Source: an uncultured Tateyamaria sp. (GTDB lineage: Bacteria; Pseudomonadota; Alphaproteobacteria; Rhodobacterales; Rhodobacteraceae). Taken from it: a stretch of DNA of 64,000 nt. Shown here in pieces: positions 42,530-52,695 of the stretch. The stretch covers positions 1,336,501-1,400,500 of the forward strand of contig NZ_CANNDS010000001.1 of NCBI RefSeq assembly GCF_947503415.1, given 5' to 3'. The position numbers and the translations under genes are program-made. The notes under the pieces are model-generated. The model was not told the origin of the DNA. It did no database searches and worked only from the letters and a program-made list of their open reading frames with translations. Every line of letters starts with the position of its first letter. The first letter of the stretch is position 1.

Positions 42530-44328
42530 GTTGTTGGCTCGAGGACTGGTATGAAATCAAACGTGCGAACATCGACCAGTCCCAAGTCGGAAATGCGCAG
42601 TTCAGGAATAACGACAAGCGCCAGCAGCGAATGCTGCATATAGGCGTTGTTCAGGGTGCAGCCGCATTGGGTCATCGCCTGCATCATTTTGTCGGCTTTG
42701 GCCGCAACCTCGCGGGCGGGGCTGTCGGACATCAGGCCCGCGATGGGCAGTTCGACCAGCGCCAGTTCCTCTCCGTCACGGAAAAGGGTGATGCCGCCAC
42801 CCACCTCAGCCAGTCGGTTCGCGGCCAGCGCCATCTGGTCGCGGTCGGTGCCCACGACAATCATGTGGTGGCTGTCATGCGCCACGGTCGAGGCCATGGC
42901 CATGTTGCCTTGGTAGTTGAACCCCGCCACCAGCGCGTTTGTAACGCCCTCGGTGGCGCGGTGCCGTTCGACAAGTGCGATCTGGCAGGTGTCGCCGTGG
43001 CTTTCGACCTTGCCGTCGCTCACGGGCATGTCCCGCTTCAGTGCCTTGGTCGGGGCCTGATTTTCGACAACGCCGATCACGTTGGCGGTGACAGAGTTGC
43101 GGCCTTCGGGGGCTTTGATCTCGAAGTCTTCGGCTGTTTTGGCTGCGCCCATATTGACCGTTTGGCGTGCCTTTGCGGGCCAGTCGAGATGTGGGCATTC
43201 CGCGGTCAATTCCCCGTTGATAGAGACTGTTTTACCGCGTGCGATGACCTGCTCAATGGGCAGCGTATTCAGGTCAGACGTCAAGATTACATCCGCCCGG
43301 CGTCCGGGTGTCAGTGAGCCGATTTCCCGCTCCAGCCCAAAATGCGTGGCTGTGTTGATTGTCGCCATTTGCAAAGCCACCAGCGGGTCGCATCCGCAAT
43401 CTATGGCGTGCCGCACCACACGGTTCATGTGGCCATCATTCACCAGCGTGCCCGAATGGCAGTCATCCGTGCACAGGATCATGTTGCGGGGGTCGAGGCC
43501 TCTTTCCGTGATCGCCGTGATCTGCGTCTCGACGTCATACCACGCGCTGCCCAGACGGATCATCGACCGCATCCCTTGGCGCATACGGGCGATTGCATCC
43601 GCTTCGCACGTCCCTTCGTGATCATCGGCAGGACCGCCAGCGACATAAGCCGCGAAATCAGACCCTAAATCAGGCGATGCGTAATGTCCGCCCACGGTTT
43701 TGCCAGCGCGTTGGGTGGCGGCAACCTCGGCCAGCATCTGCGGGTCGGCAGCGGCCATGCCGGGGAAGTTCATCATTTCCCCCAGACCGATGATGCCGGG
43801 CCACGGCATGGCTTCCGCCACATCCTCGGCACTGATTTCGAACCCCGTTGTCTCCATCCCCGGTGCAGACGGCGCACAGGACGGCATCTGGGTCCAGATG
43901 TTCACCGGCTGCATCAGAGCCTCATCATGCATCAACCGCACGCCTTCGAGGCCAAGCACGTTGGCAATCTCGTGCGGGTCGGTGAACATGGTGGTGGTGC
44001 CGTGCGGAATGACGGCGGCGGCAAATTCGGCGGGGGTCAGCATGCCCGATTCAATATGCATATGCCCATCGCACAGACCGGGGATCATGTAGCGGCCGTT
44101 TGCCTCGATGATCTCGGTCTGCGGCCCGATCTGCGCGCTGGCATCGGGGATCACGCAGGCAATGCGCCCATGTTTGATGGCGATATCGTGGTCCGGCAGC
44201 GCCTCGCGCGTGTGCACATTTACCCAAACACCACCACGAATGACAGTGTCGGCGGGCGCACGGCCAGCAGCGACATTCACAAGATCGGGGGCAACATCGG
44301 GCCAGGACGGGAAAAGGTCATGTTCCAT
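42526..44328 (-). CDS. ade: Adenine deaminase
   Basis: A 600-residue metal-dependent amidohydrolase converting adenine to hypoxanthine and ammonia. Metal ligands His89 and His91 are in DGHMHIESG; the family blocks TTTMFTDPHEIANVLG, CTDDCHSGTLVNDGHMNRV and a long C-terminal region with DSHHMIVVGTD and the GGGI/LPIAGLMSD blocks are present. It is transcribed with amn, making an AMP to hypoxanthine route that recovers ribose 5-phosphate and ammonia. Confidence 0.96.
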   Translation of the reverse strand: MEHDLFPSWPDVAPDLVNVAAGRAPADTVIRGGVWVNVHTREALPDHDIAIKHGRIACVIPDASAQIGPQTEIIEANGRYMIPGLCDGHMHIESGMLTPAEFAAAVIPHGTTTMFTDPHEIANVLGLEGVRLMHDEALMQPVNIWTQMPSCAPSAPGMETTGFEISAEDVAEAMPWPGIIGLGEMMNFPGMAAADPQMLAEVAATQRAGKTVGGHYASPDLGSDFAAYVAGGPADDHEGTCEADAIARMRQGMRSMIRLGSAWYDVETQITAITERGLDPRNMILCTDDCHSGTLVNDGHMNRVVRHAIDCGCDPLVALQMATINTATHFGLEREIGSLTPGRRADVILTSDLNTLPIEQVIARGKTVSINGELTAECPHLDWPAKARQTVNMGAAKTAEDFEIKAPEGRNSVTANVIGVVENQAPTKALKRDMPVSDGKVESHGDTCQIALVERHRATEGVTNALVAGFNYQGNMAMASTVAHDSHHMIVVGTDRDQMALAANRLAEVGGGITLFRDGEELALVELPIAGLMSDSPAREVAAKADKMMQAMTQCGCTLNNAYMQHSLLALVVIPELRISDLGLVDVRTFDFIPVLEPTT

Positions 44329-44491
44329 GTCCTAATGGATCAAGTTTCGCGGGCAGGTGCAAGGGGGGCTCTGATACCTCTTGGCAAAGCTATGCCGCCC
44401 TGTGGTTGGGCACGTCGCAGAAGGCGCATGATTTGTGTTGATCGAACCGGTGTGGTCCGTGCACGCTTTGCCCAACGACAGGGAGAGCCGC

Positions 44492-45247
44492 ATGACCGTC
44501 ACACAGATTCGCCCCAATATGGACCACTGGCAAGAGCGCGTTGACCTTGCTGCCGCCTTTCGCTGGACCGTGCGCCTGAACATGCACGAGGCGGTGGCGA
44601 ACCACTTTTCGCTCGCCATCAATGATGATGGCACAAAGTTTCTGATGAACCCGAACCAGATGCACTTTTCCCGGATCAAAGCATCGGACCTGATCATCGT
44701 GGATGCCAACGACCCCGACAGCATGGAGGGGCCTGACGCCCCTGATCCCACGGCGTGGGGCCTGCACGGTGGCATGCACCGCCACTGCCCGCATGCGCGC
44801 TGCGCCATGCATGTGCATTCGCCCTATGCCACGGCATTGGCGGCGCTTGCAGACAGCACTTTGCCCCCGGTGGATCAGAACGGAGCGATGTTTTTTGATC
44901 GCGTGGTGGTGGACAGCCATTATGGCGGGTTGGCGTTCGAGGAAGAAGGCGAACGCTGTGCCCAACTGTTCGACGACCCTAGGAAAAAGGTCATGGTGAT
45001 GGGCAATCACGGCATCATGGTCATTGGCCAGACCGTCGCGGAAACCTTCAACCGGATGTTCTATTTCGAGCGGGCGTGCCAGACCTACATGCTGGCGCTC
45101 CAGACGGGCAAACCACTGCGCGTGATTCCGGACGAGATCGCCGCCAAGACCGCGCAAGAGATCGAGGACTATCCCGAACAGGACGAACGGCATTTGACCG
45201 AATTGAAGGCCATTCTGGATGAAGAAGGGTCGAACTACGCCAGCTGA
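44492..45247 (+). CDS. Class II aldolase/adducin family protein
   Basis: A 251-residue protein, start at 44492 (MTVTQIRPNMDHW) with GGGAG 7 nt upstream. The zinc-site motif HVHSPYATALAAL and the later NHGIMVIGQTVAETFNRMFYFERAC are the family signature (PF00596), as in fuculose-phosphate aldolase and ribulose-phosphate epimerase AraD. The conserved acidic residue and the third His (after NHG) are present, so a retro-aldol or epimerase activity on a sugar phosphate or hydroxy acid is likely. It is divergent from ade; substrate unknown. Confidence 0.88.
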   Translation: MTVTQIRPNMDHWQERVDLAAAFRWTVRLNMHEAVANHFSLAINDDGTKFLMNPNQMHFSRIKASDLIIVDANDPDSMEGPDAPDPTAWGLHGGMHRHCPHARCAMHVHSPYATALAALADSTLPPVDQNGAMFFDRVVVDSHYGGLAFEEEGERCAQLFDDPRKKVMVMGNHGIMVIGQTVAETFNRMFYFERACQTYMLALQTGKPLRVIPDEIAAKTAQEIEDYPEQDERHLTELKAILDEEGSNYAS

Positions 45248-45358
45248 CTTGACGGCCCGCGCAGTGGCACGCAGCGTCGGCACCAGCCGTCACACGAGTG
45301 GCGGTGTCACAAATAGCGAAGACTGCCCTTAGAGTTGTCAGGCACGCAAACAGCAGGT

Positions 45359-46438
45359 TCAGGCAGCCCGCTGATCGACCAGTGTGATAGCTTCGAACGA
45401 GCCAAGAACCTGATGAATGGGACGCGCATGTTCCGGCAGCAGTCGGCTTGGCACGTCGGCAAACACACTGGCTGCCAGACGCTCCGCATCACGACGAATG
45501 CGCCCGATATAGAGACTTTCGAGGGCACATCCTGCAGCCACCAATACTTCATGCCCGGGCAGGATAACCTGCACGTAATCGATGGTACTGGCCGCATTGC
45601 TCCAGATCGCGGCGTGCCCGTTTACGAGATGCCGGGCGGGCACAAGAACCGCTTCGTGGCCGAAATTGTATTCAACCTCCGACCCTTTCAGCACAAGCCG
45701 CTGTTCGGGGGACACGACGATATCACGGTGCAAGCCGAAATAGGGCGCGCGCAGACGGACAGGGGCAAAGCTGCCTCTTGCGGGAACCGTGTGGCGGACG
45801 GTGTGCAGGACCGGAACGACGTCGCCGATGTCGGTCAGGACGGTATCGCCGCGACGCAGGTCTTCGGCGGCACGGTACCCGCGCGGGGTCGCAATCGGTG
45901 TGGCCGGGTGCAGGGACGGCATCGGCCCAACGGGCAGGATATCGTCACTAACTGCGCCGAACAGGACCTCTTTGGACAATGCGCGGGCCGGATGCGCCAG
46001 CATGATATCCCGCAAATCATCTGTCATCAGAGGACGAGGCATGTGCACCGGGCGACTGACGGTCCGATTGCCTTCGGGGCGCTCAAGGCAAAGGCGCCCC
46101 CACCCTTCAAGCGCGTTCCAGGCATAGGTCACACGCAGCGTGTTGGTGCGCCCGTCATCGGCCCATCGGATGGCGGCGTGGGTGATATCCATGTTGTGCC
46201 GGTGCAGCATCGCAATGCCACCGCCGGGAATGGCGCGAAAGGCCAGTTCGCGCGGCCATGGAAACAAATGTGCCACCCCGAACAGATCGTGCGGACGCTC
46301 GTTTCCGGCCACCTGCGTTTCGAACATGAGTGTGCCGCGCTCAAGCAATGGGCCCAGTTGTCGTGATGCACCGTCACTGCCCAAGCCGGTCTTGGAGAAC
46401 CGCCCGTCTTCGTGGTCAGTGACCCCAAACCAGCTCAT
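45359..46438 (-). CDS. Hint-domain protein with apparently degenerate active site
   Basis: A 359-residue protein starting at 46438 (MSWFGVTDHEDG), its ATG overlapping the upstream Hint gene's stop. Residues 1 to about 170 match no family I know. Residues about 172-320 are a Hint_2-type domain (IATPRGYRAAEDLRRGDTVLTDIGD, in two stretches). The expected nucleophilic Cys is Ser175 (PSLHPATPIATP against PCFVAGTLIATP next door) and the conserved His of SPxHR is Gln246 (SPEQRLVL). It therefore may not self-cleave. No signal peptide. Confidence 0.8.
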   Translation of the reverse strand: MSWFGVTDHEDGRFSKTGLGSDGASRQLGPLLERGTLMFETQVAGNERPHDLFGVAHLFPWPRELAFRAIPGGGIAMLHRHNMDITHAAIRWADDGRTNTLRVTYAWNALEGWGRLCLERPEGNRTVSRPVHMPRPLMTDDLRDIMLAHPARALSKEVLFGAVSDDILPVGPMPSLHPATPIATPRGYRAAEDLRRGDTVLTDIGDVVPVLHTVRHTVPARGSFAPVRLRAPYFGLHRDIVVSPEQRLVLKGSEVEYNFGHEAVLVPARHLVNGHAAIWSNAASTIDYVQVILPGHEVLVAAGCALESLYIGRIRRDAERLAASVFADVPSRLLPEHARPIHQVLGSFEAITLVDQRAA

Positions 46439-48033
46439 GCAGCAGCACGCGCCTTGCGCCACAAACCGGCCTCGTATCCGCGCAAGGTACGTCGGGCGGC
46501 AGGGCCATACCCTTCGCCCGTCTGGGGATCGAGTTCGGGGAAGATGCCGCAAATCTCGTCCACGATCTCACGCTCGAAACTTTTGGTGGTTTGTGGTCCC
46601 GGCAGGAAGCTTTCTGTCGCCAACCCACCCGAAAACACGACTTGGTGCTTGTCGAACATCAGATGGACATACGTGACGTCACCGCCCTCGCGTCGGGTAA
46701 CGGATCGGTCGTTCACCAGATCCTTCGCGGCGACCAGCACCTCGCCCTCACCGAACAGCAGCTCAGCCAGACTGTCGCGGATCAAGACGCGGTGCAGCGG
46801 GGACAGCATCACATCCTCATGCGCGCCGAACGTGTTGGCCCGGATCAGGATCGGTGCGTACTGATCACGGGCGGGCACGGTGCGCATGCCGATCCAGCGC
46901 AAGGGCTGTGCGCCGTCATCCTGGGTTTGGACCAGATCACCCTCGGACAACGTCTCGACAGGCACCTCACCTTCAGGGGTTGCGATCAACGTACCAGCGA
47001 CAAAGCAGGGCACGGACGTTGCATTGACAAAGCCGACATCGGTGTTGCTGCCGTCCGTGATGGAGTAGGTGAAGTTGAAGTCTTCTTCGTCGCCGTCACC
47101 AACGACCGTCAACTCGCCATTGGCACCAACCGTGACCTGTTGGCCAGTCGGCAGGGTGATCGTGGTGCCGATGCCGGTCGTTGCATCGTAGCTGACGGGT
47201 TGCCCGTTGATATGGGTGATCGTCAGCGTACTGCCCGTGGGCGACACATCATTGTCCAGCACGTTGAACGACGTGGTCCCGTCCGGGTAGACGTTCACAT
47301 CGTCCCCAACCGCGATCAGCGTTGTCTGGATGGAATCCCCTGCAATCAACAAGCTGGAGTCGTACCGGTTATCCGACACGTCCGCAATGCCGATCCGGAT
47401 CGAGTTCACCTCGTTCGGGTTGACAGGCATGGTCAGGGTCAGCGTGATCGTGAACCCGTCCATTTCGGTGTTGAAGTCATCATTCGCGTTGTCGACGAAC
47501 ATATTGATGTTGTTTGTCGTGTTGATGTTGCCGGGGTCGGTATCGCCGTTGCCCACTTCCATCTCGACAAATTCGCCATTCACCCAGACGCCCACGAAGT
47601 CCTGGTAGATCGAGTTTTGGAATTCCGGGTATTCCTCCGAGCTGAAGACAAACTGCATCGTCATCAGATCTGCATCGGGGATGAAATCGACATCCAGATA
47701 GGACGCGTCATACGTCCGTGCACCGGCTGCCGCGTTAAAGTCAGCCTGGTTGTTTCGACCGGACGTGTTGGTCGATGTACTGCCGGATTGGTTCTCCTGG
47801 CCAGAGGAGTTGGTAAAATCCTCCACCTCGCCTGTGGACAGGATCACCCCTGTGTCGCTTGGCGTAACGCCCGGTGCCACAGAGTCGCCGTTGGTGTATA
47901 TCCCCGCGCTGTCGCGGTCCCCGGTATAGGTGGCAGAAACAACCTGCACACCATCGCCAAAAATGGCATTCGCCATGTCTGCGGCGTCTACGCCTTCGCG
48001 CACTGTTTGAATCGGAAGCTCTGCTGCCGGCAT
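46435..48033 (-). CDS. Choice-of-anchor L / Hint-domain surface protein
   Basis: A 532-residue protein from ATG 48033. Residues about 20-240 are a choice-of-anchor L domain (MANAIFGDGVQVVSATYTGD, FSSEEYPEF), rich in Asn, Asp and Thr. Residues about 255-338 are a cadherin/Ig-like linker (NVLDNDVSPTGSTLTITHING, in part). Residues 343 to about 490 are a Hint domain with the nucleophilic Cys343 (PCFVAGTLIATPEG) and His414 (SPLHRVLI), so autoprocessing is plausible. No N-terminal signal is visible; secretion by a type I system through the C-terminus is possible, as in other roseobacter Hint proteins. Confidence 0.85.
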   Translation of the reverse strand: MPAAELPIQTVREGVDAADMANAIFGDGVQVVSATYTGDRDSAGIYTNGDSVAPGVTPSDTGVILSTGEVEDFTNSSGQENQSGSTSTNTSGRNNQADFNAAAGARTYDASYLDVDFIPDADLMTMQFVFSSEEYPEFQNSIYQDFVGVWVNGEFVEMEVGNGDTDPGNINTTNNINMFVDNANDDFNTEMDGFTITLTLTMPVNPNEVNSIRIGIADVSDNRYDSSLLIAGDSIQTTLIAVGDDVNVYPDGTTSFNVLDNDVSPTGSTLTITHINGQPVSYDATTGIGTTITLPTGQQVTVGANGELTVVGDGDEEDFNFTYSITDGSNTDVGFVNATSVPCFVAGTLIATPEGEVPVETLSEGDLVQTQDDGAQPLRWIGMRTVPARDQYAPILIRANTFGAHEDVMLSPLHRVLIRDSLAELLFGEGEVLVAAKDLVNDRSVTRREGGDVTYVHLMFDKHQVVFSGGLATESFLPGPQTTKSFEREIVDEICGIFPELDPQTGEGYGPAARRTLRGYEAGLWRKARAAA

Positions 48034-48274
48034 ATCTGTCCCACCCCTTTGGTCGAGGACAGAACAGGTGCAGCGCGCGCAGTTGTCCTGCGCGTTTCGT
48101 GTGCTTTGTTTTTGCACTTTTGTGGCCGCACGTTGGCGACCGGACTGCTGATGCCCTGCCTCGGGTCATATTATTACGTTCACCCTAGCACAGGAATTTG
48201 CGCGCTGTTAACTGTCTTGTCGGTTCAGAGGGCGACCATCGCGTCCTTTTCGCCACATGCTTGTAGAGGAACCC

Positions 48275-49423
48275 ATGATGCAACCTGTTGATTCCGTTGC
48301 CCTGACCGCTGATCTGGTGCGCTGCGCGTCCGTGACACCCGAAGACGCCGGGGCGCTGGACGTGCTGCACGATTTGCTGTCCTCCGCTGGGTTTGACTGC
48401 GCGTGGGCGGATCGGGCTGGCATTCGCAACCTGTTCGCCCGCTTTGGTCCAAAGGGCCACGCGCGCACGTTTGGGTTCAACGGACACACCGATGTCGTTC
48501 CCATTGGCAATCCCGACGATTGGTCGGCCCCACCCTTCGGGGCTGAGGTGCGCGATGGCATTATGTACGGCCGCGGTACCACGGACATGAAATCAGGGGT
48601 CGCCGCCTTTGCTGCCGCTGCCATTGATTTTGTCACCCAGACGCCGCCCGACGGGGCAATAATCCTTGCGATCACGGGCGATGAGGAAGGCGACGCGATC
48701 GACGGCACAACCGCGCTCCTGTCCTATATGGATGCACAGGACGAGGCGATGAGCGTGTGTCTGGTGGGCGAGCCTACCTGTCCTGAAACCATGGGCGAGA
48801 TGATGAAAATCGGGCGCCGGGGGTCTATGACTGCGTGGTTTACCGTGACCGGGGTGCAAGGCCATTCCGCCTACCCGCACCGTGCCAAGAACCCGCTGCC
48901 GCCCTTGATGCGCCTGACGGATAAACTGGCAACCCATGAGTTGGACAAAGGCACCGACCATTTCGATCCGTCCACTTTGGCCGTTGTCACCGTGGACACC
49001 GGGAACCCGGCGACAAATGTGATCCCTGCACAGGCGCGCGCAACCGTGAACATCCGATTTAATGACACGCATTCCGGCGACAGCCTGTCGGCGTGGCTAA
49101 AGGCGCAGGCGGATGCCGTGGCGGTCGGATACGGCGTGGATATTGAGGTGAACATCAAGATCTCGGGCGAGAGTTTCTTGACCCCGCCCGGACCCCTGTC
49201 CGATCTGGTCGCCAAAGCGGTCGAAGCGGAGACTGGCGTTGCCCCGGTTCTCAGCACGTCCGGCGGCACGTCAGATGCAAGGTTCGTCAAGGACCATTGC
49301 CCGGTGGTCGAATTTGGCCTTGTTGGTCAATCCATGCACAAGGTGGATGAACATGTGCATGTCGACCACATCCGCCAGCTCAAATCGACATACAGCCGCA
49401 TCTTGAAGGACTATTTCGAATGA
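48275..49423 (+). CDS. dapE: Succinyl-diaminopimelate desuccinylase
   Basis: A 382-residue M20 zinc hydrolase of the lysine/meso-diaminopimelate pathway. Start at ATG 48275 ([10 protein letters not shown]), AGAGGA 4-5 nt upstream. Zinc ligands fall in [12 protein letters not shown] and [14 protein letters not shown]; the catalytic Glu pair is in [11 protein letters not shown]; the last ligand His is in [11 protein letters not shown]. It heads a chain of overlapping genes ending with rnr. Confidence 0.96.
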   Translation: MMQPVDSVALTADLVRCASVTPEDAGALDVLHDLLSSAGFDCAWADRAGIRNLFARFGPKGHARTFGFNGHTDVVPIGNPDDWSAPPFGAEVRDGIMYGRGTTDMKSGVAAFAAAAIDFVTQTPPDGAIILAITGDEEGDAIDGTTALLSYMDAQDEAMSVCLVGEPTCPETMGEMMKIGRRGSMTAWFTVTGVQGHSAYPHRAKNPLPPLMRLTDKLATHELDKGTDHFDPSTLAVVTVDTGNPATNVIPAQARATVNIRFNDTHSGDSLSAWLKAQADAVAVGYGVDIEVNIKISGESFLTPPGPLSDLVAKAVEAETGVAPVLSTSGGTSDARFVKDHCPVVEFGLVGQSMHKVDEHVHVDHIRQLKSTYSRILKDYFE

Positions 49424-49842
49424 CGTGGGTCATCGCGCAAACCGATGATCTGACGACCTGTCATGCTCTGCGCCGTACCGTCTTCATCGAAGAGCAGGGG
49501 GTGAGCGAGGCTGAGGAAGTTGATGGCCGCGATGGTGATGCGCTGCATGTATTGGCATCCGTCGATGACGTCCCCATGGGCTGCGCGCGCATCCTGCTGG
49601 ACGGGCAGGTTGCCAAGATCGGGCGCGTCTGTGTCCTGAACGCTGCGCGGGGCGCGGGCCTGGGTGCCGCTATTATCGAAGCGTGTCTGGACTTGGCGCG
49701 CCAGCAGAACGGTGTGACCAAGGCCAAGCTGGGCGCGCAGACCCATGCGCTGGCGTTCTACGAGCGGCTCGGGTTTGTTCCATATGGTCCGGTCTATGAT
49801 GATGCCGGTATCCCGCATCGCGACATGGAGCGGCCAGTTTGA
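49420..49842 (+). CDS. GNAT-family N-acetyltransferase (ElaA-like)
   Basis: A 140-residue acetyltransferase. The start overlaps the dapE stop (ATGA). Features: [19 protein letters not shown] at the N-terminal helix-strand, [20 protein letters not shown] (acetyl-CoA P-loop RGAGLG) and the terminal [20 protein letters not shown]. The last pattern, with the early EEQG, resembles the ElaA/YjcF-type subgroup. Acceptor unknown. Its stop overlaps the TTG start of the next gene. Confidence 0.88.
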   Translation: MTWVIAQTDDLTTCHALRRTVFIEEQGVSEAEEVDGRDGDALHVLASVDDVPMGCARILLDGQVAKIGRVCVLNAARGAGLGAAIIEACLDLARQQNGVTKAKLGAQTHALAFYERLGFVPYGPVYDDAGIPHRDMERPV

Positions 49843-50408
49843 GACCAACGCTGGTCGTCATGCTCAAGGTGCCGCGGCCCGGACGTGTGAAAACCCGTCT
49901 CGGCAAGGACATTGGCCTTGTGCCTGCGGCGTGGTGGTTCCGGCATCAAGTTCAGGCACTGCTCCGGCGGATCGAAGACCCGCGTTGGCATGTGGTGCTG
50001 GCCGTTGCACCGGATCACGAGGGGATGGTGTGCCGCGTCTGGCCTGCACATTTCGAACGATGGCCGCAGGGTGCGGGCAATTTGGGTGACAGAATGATCC
50101 GCATGATGCGCCGCGCGGGTGGACCCGTCTGCGTGATCGGCACCGATATTCCGGGCATCAACCGTCAAAGGATCGCGCGGGCATTCGCGGCCTTGGGCTC
50201 GAACGACGCCGTATTTGGTCCGGCCCCGGATGGTGGATACTGGTTGATTGGCGTCAAAACAGGCTCTAAGTTGGGAAAACCAGCCTTAGACGGCGTGCGT
50301 TGGTCAACAGAGCATGCACTGTCAGACAGCCGGGCGAGCCTTGGCGCAGCCCGTGTCGCATTGGTCGATACGCTGGCCGACGTCGACACAATCGTCGATT
50401 TGCGATGA
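49839..50408 (+). CDS. TIGR04282/DUF2064 glycosyltransferase-like protein
   Basis: A 189-residue GT-A fold nucleotidyl/glycosyl-transferase-like protein. The start is probably the TTG at 49839, which overlaps the preceding stop (TTGA) and keeps the first beta strand; the next ATG (49860) would cut it. Family motifs: VVMLKVPRPGRVKTRLGKDIG, split by the conserved PxPGxxKTRL, then VIGTDIPGI and GPAPDGGYWLIG. Function of the family (DUF2064) is not established; some members sit with CofC- or GT2-like genes. It precedes rnr by 31 nt. Confidence 0.85.
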   Translation: MRPTLVVMLKVPRPGRVKTRLGKDIGLVPAAWWFRHQVQALLRRIEDPRWHVVLAVAPDHEGMVCRVWPAHFERWPQGAGNLGDRMIRMMRRAGGPVCVIGTDIPGINRQRIARAFAALGSNDAVFGPAPDGGYWLIGVKTGSKLGKPALDGVRWSTEHALSDSRASLGAARVALVDTLADVDTIVDLR

Positions 50409-50439
50409 CGCCCCTGCGCGTGCGTGTTACCCCAAAACC

Positions 50440-52695
50440 ATGAGCCGTATACCCACCAAGACCGAAATCCTGGACTGGATTTCCGCAAATCCCACCCTCA
50501 CCGCCAAACGTGACATCGCCAAGGCCTTTGGGATCAAGGGGGCTGCCCGCATCGACCTCAAGCGCCTGTTGAAAGAGCTTGAATCCGAAGGGCATCTGGA
50601 AAAGCGCAAGAAGACGTACCAAGACCCTGATCGCCTGCCCCCGGTGAGCGTGTTGCAGGTGTCTGAGCCTGATGGTGATGGCGATCTGTTTGCCCGCCCG
50701 ATGGAGTGGCAGGGCGAAGGGGTTGAGCCGAAAATTCTGGTGCTGCCCCGTGCCTCTGATCCCGCTTTGGGCGCAGGGGATCGCATCCTCGCCCGTCTGA
50801 CTTTGGTGAAGGAAGATGACCATAACTACGAAGCGCGGCTGATCCGGCGGATCGGGACGAACCCCAAACATGTGCTGGGTGTGTTCCGTGCGGGCGCCGA
50901 AGGTGGACGGATCGTGCCGGTTGAAAAGGGCAGTGACCGGGAATGGTCCGTGCCCGCAGGTGCCACCCACGGCGCCAAGGACGGTGAGTTGGTTGAGGCG
51001 GAGTTGGCGGGTCCGAAGGCCCGCATGGGCCTGCCGCGCGCCCGGATCGTCAACCGCCTAGGCGATCCGTCCGCACCCAAGGCCGTGTCGCTGATCGCCA
51101 TCCATGAACACGGAATACCCGATGCCTTTCCCGATGCGGTCATTGCCGAAGCGGATGCAAAAAAGCCGGTTGGCCTGAAGGGGCGGGAAGACCTGCGCGA
51201 CATGCCTCTGATCACCATCGACCCGTCCGATGCGCGGGATCATGACGACGCCTGCTACGCCCATGCCGACGACGACCCCAAGAACGACGGCGGGCACGTC
51301 ATCTGGGTCGCGATTGCCGATGTCGCAGCCTACGTGACGCCCGGTTCCGCGCTGGACCGCGAAGCGAAGAAACGTGGCAACTCGACATATTTCCCGGATC
51401 GCGTCGTGCCCATGCTGCCTGATCGTTTGTCAGGTGATCTGTGTTCCCTGCACGAAGGGGTGCCGCGCGCCTGTATCGCGGTGCGCATGCAGATCGACGC
51501 ACATGGCGAAAAGATCGGGCACAGCTTTCATCGCGGACTGATGCGCTCACCCGCGTCGCTGCACTATGAAGAGGTGCAGGCCGCCATTGACGGTCATCCG
51601 AATGATCGCACATCTGCCCTGTTAGAGCCTGTTTTGAAACCGCTCTATGCCGCCTACGCCGCTCTGGTTGAGGCACGCAAACGGCGGCAACCGCTTGAGT
51701 TGGATCTACCCGAGCGGCAGATTGTTCTGGATGACGATGGCACGGTCCGGTCGGTGTCATTCAAGGATCGGCTCGACGCGCACCGCCTGATCGAAGAATT
51801 CATGGTGCTGGCGAATGTCGCCGCTGCCGAAACGCTGATTGCAAAGCAAACCCCGCTCCTGTTCCGCGACCACGAAGAGCCATCGCCGGACAAATTGGAC
51901 AGCTTGCGAGAGACGGCACATGCGGCGGGCCTGACCCTGGCCAAGGGCCAAGTGCTGAAAACGATGCACCTGAACAGGTTGCTGGCACAGGCGGCCGATA
52001 CCGAGGATGCGGAACTGATCAACATCTCGACCCTGCGGTCGATGACGCAGGCCTATTACAGCCCGCAGAATTTCGGACATTTCGGTCTTGCGTTGCGCAG
52101 CTATGCGCACTTCACCTCGCCCATCCGACGCTATGCCGACCTGATTGTGCACCGCGCACTGATTACGGCTCATGGCTGGGGCAAGGATGGGCTGTCACCC
52201 GAGGATATCGAGAACCTCGAAAAGACAGGCACGCACATATCGGACACCGAACGCCGGTCGATGGTCGCTGAACGTGACACAACCGACCGCTACCTTGCCG
52301 CCTATCTGAGCGAACGGGTTGGGGATGAGTTGGAGGGGCGTATCTCTGGGATCGCCAAGTTCGGCATCTTCGTGAAGCTGGACGACAGCGGTGCCGATGG
52401 TCTGGTGCCCATGCGGTCCATCGGGGCCGAGTATTTCCACTTTGACCGCGAGGCGAACACGCTGATGGGGTCAAATACAGGGATCGTCATTGGGCTGGGC
52501 CAACGCGCAACAGTCCGTCTGGCCGAAGCGGTGCCTGTCACGGGCGGGATCGCCCTGGATCTGTTGGCGCTCGATGGTCAATCCTTGCCCCAAGGGCGGC
52601 GCAGCCCTGCGGGTCGCAGCGCGCGCCGCAAACCCGCCAAATCGAAACGCAAGACGGACAAGGTCCAACGCAAGGTCAGCCGCAAGCGGCGCTAA
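50440..52695 (+). CDS. rnr: Ribonuclease R
   Basis: A 751-residue 3'-5' exoribonuclease. An N-terminal winged helix (MSRIPTKTEILDWISANPTL) and cold-shock-like domains precede the RNB catalytic domain with ITIDPSDARDHDDACYAH (catalytic Asp cluster) and RYADLIVHRAL; an S1 domain (EGRISGIAKFGIFVKLDD) follows from about residue 630. The last 40 residues are Lys/Arg-rich (RRKPAKSKRKTDKVQRK), typical of RNase R. It degrades structured RNA and takes part in rRNA quality control. No strong ribosome site at the ATG. Confidence 0.96.
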   Translation: MSRIPTKTEILDWISANPTLTAKRDIAKAFGIKGAARIDLKRLLKELESEGHLEKRKKTYQDPDRLPPVSVLQVSEPDGDGDLFARPMEWQGEGVEPKILVLPRASDPALGAGDRILARLTLVKEDDHNYEARLIRRIGTNPKHVLGVFRAGAEGGRIVPVEKGSDREWSVPAGATHGAKDGELVEAELAGPKARMGLPRARIVNRLGDPSAPKAVSLIAIHEHGIPDAFPDAVIAEADAKKPVGLKGREDLRDMPLITIDPSDARDHDDACYAHADDDPKNDGGHVIWVAIADVAAYVTPGSALDREAKKRGNSTYFPDRVVPMLPDRLSGDLCSLHEGVPRACIAVRMQIDAHGEKIGHSFHRGLMRSPASLHYEEVQAAIDGHPNDRTSALLEPVLKPLYAAYAALVEARKRRQPLELDLPERQIVLDDDGTVRSVSFKDRLDAHRLIEEFMVLANVAAAETLIAKQTPLLFRDHEEPSPDKLDSLRETAHAAGLTLAKGQVLKTMHLNRLLAQAADTEDAELINISTLRSMTQAYYSPQNFGHFGLALRSYAHFTSPIRRYADLIVHRALITAHGWGKDGLSPEDIENLEKTGTHISDTERRSMVAERDTTDRYLAAYLSERVGDELEGRISGIAKFGIFVKLDDSGADGLVPMRSIGAEYFHFDREANTLMGSNTGIVIGLGQRATVRLAEAVPVTGGIALDLLALDGQSLPQGRRSPAGRSARRKPAKSKRKTDKVQRKVSRKRR

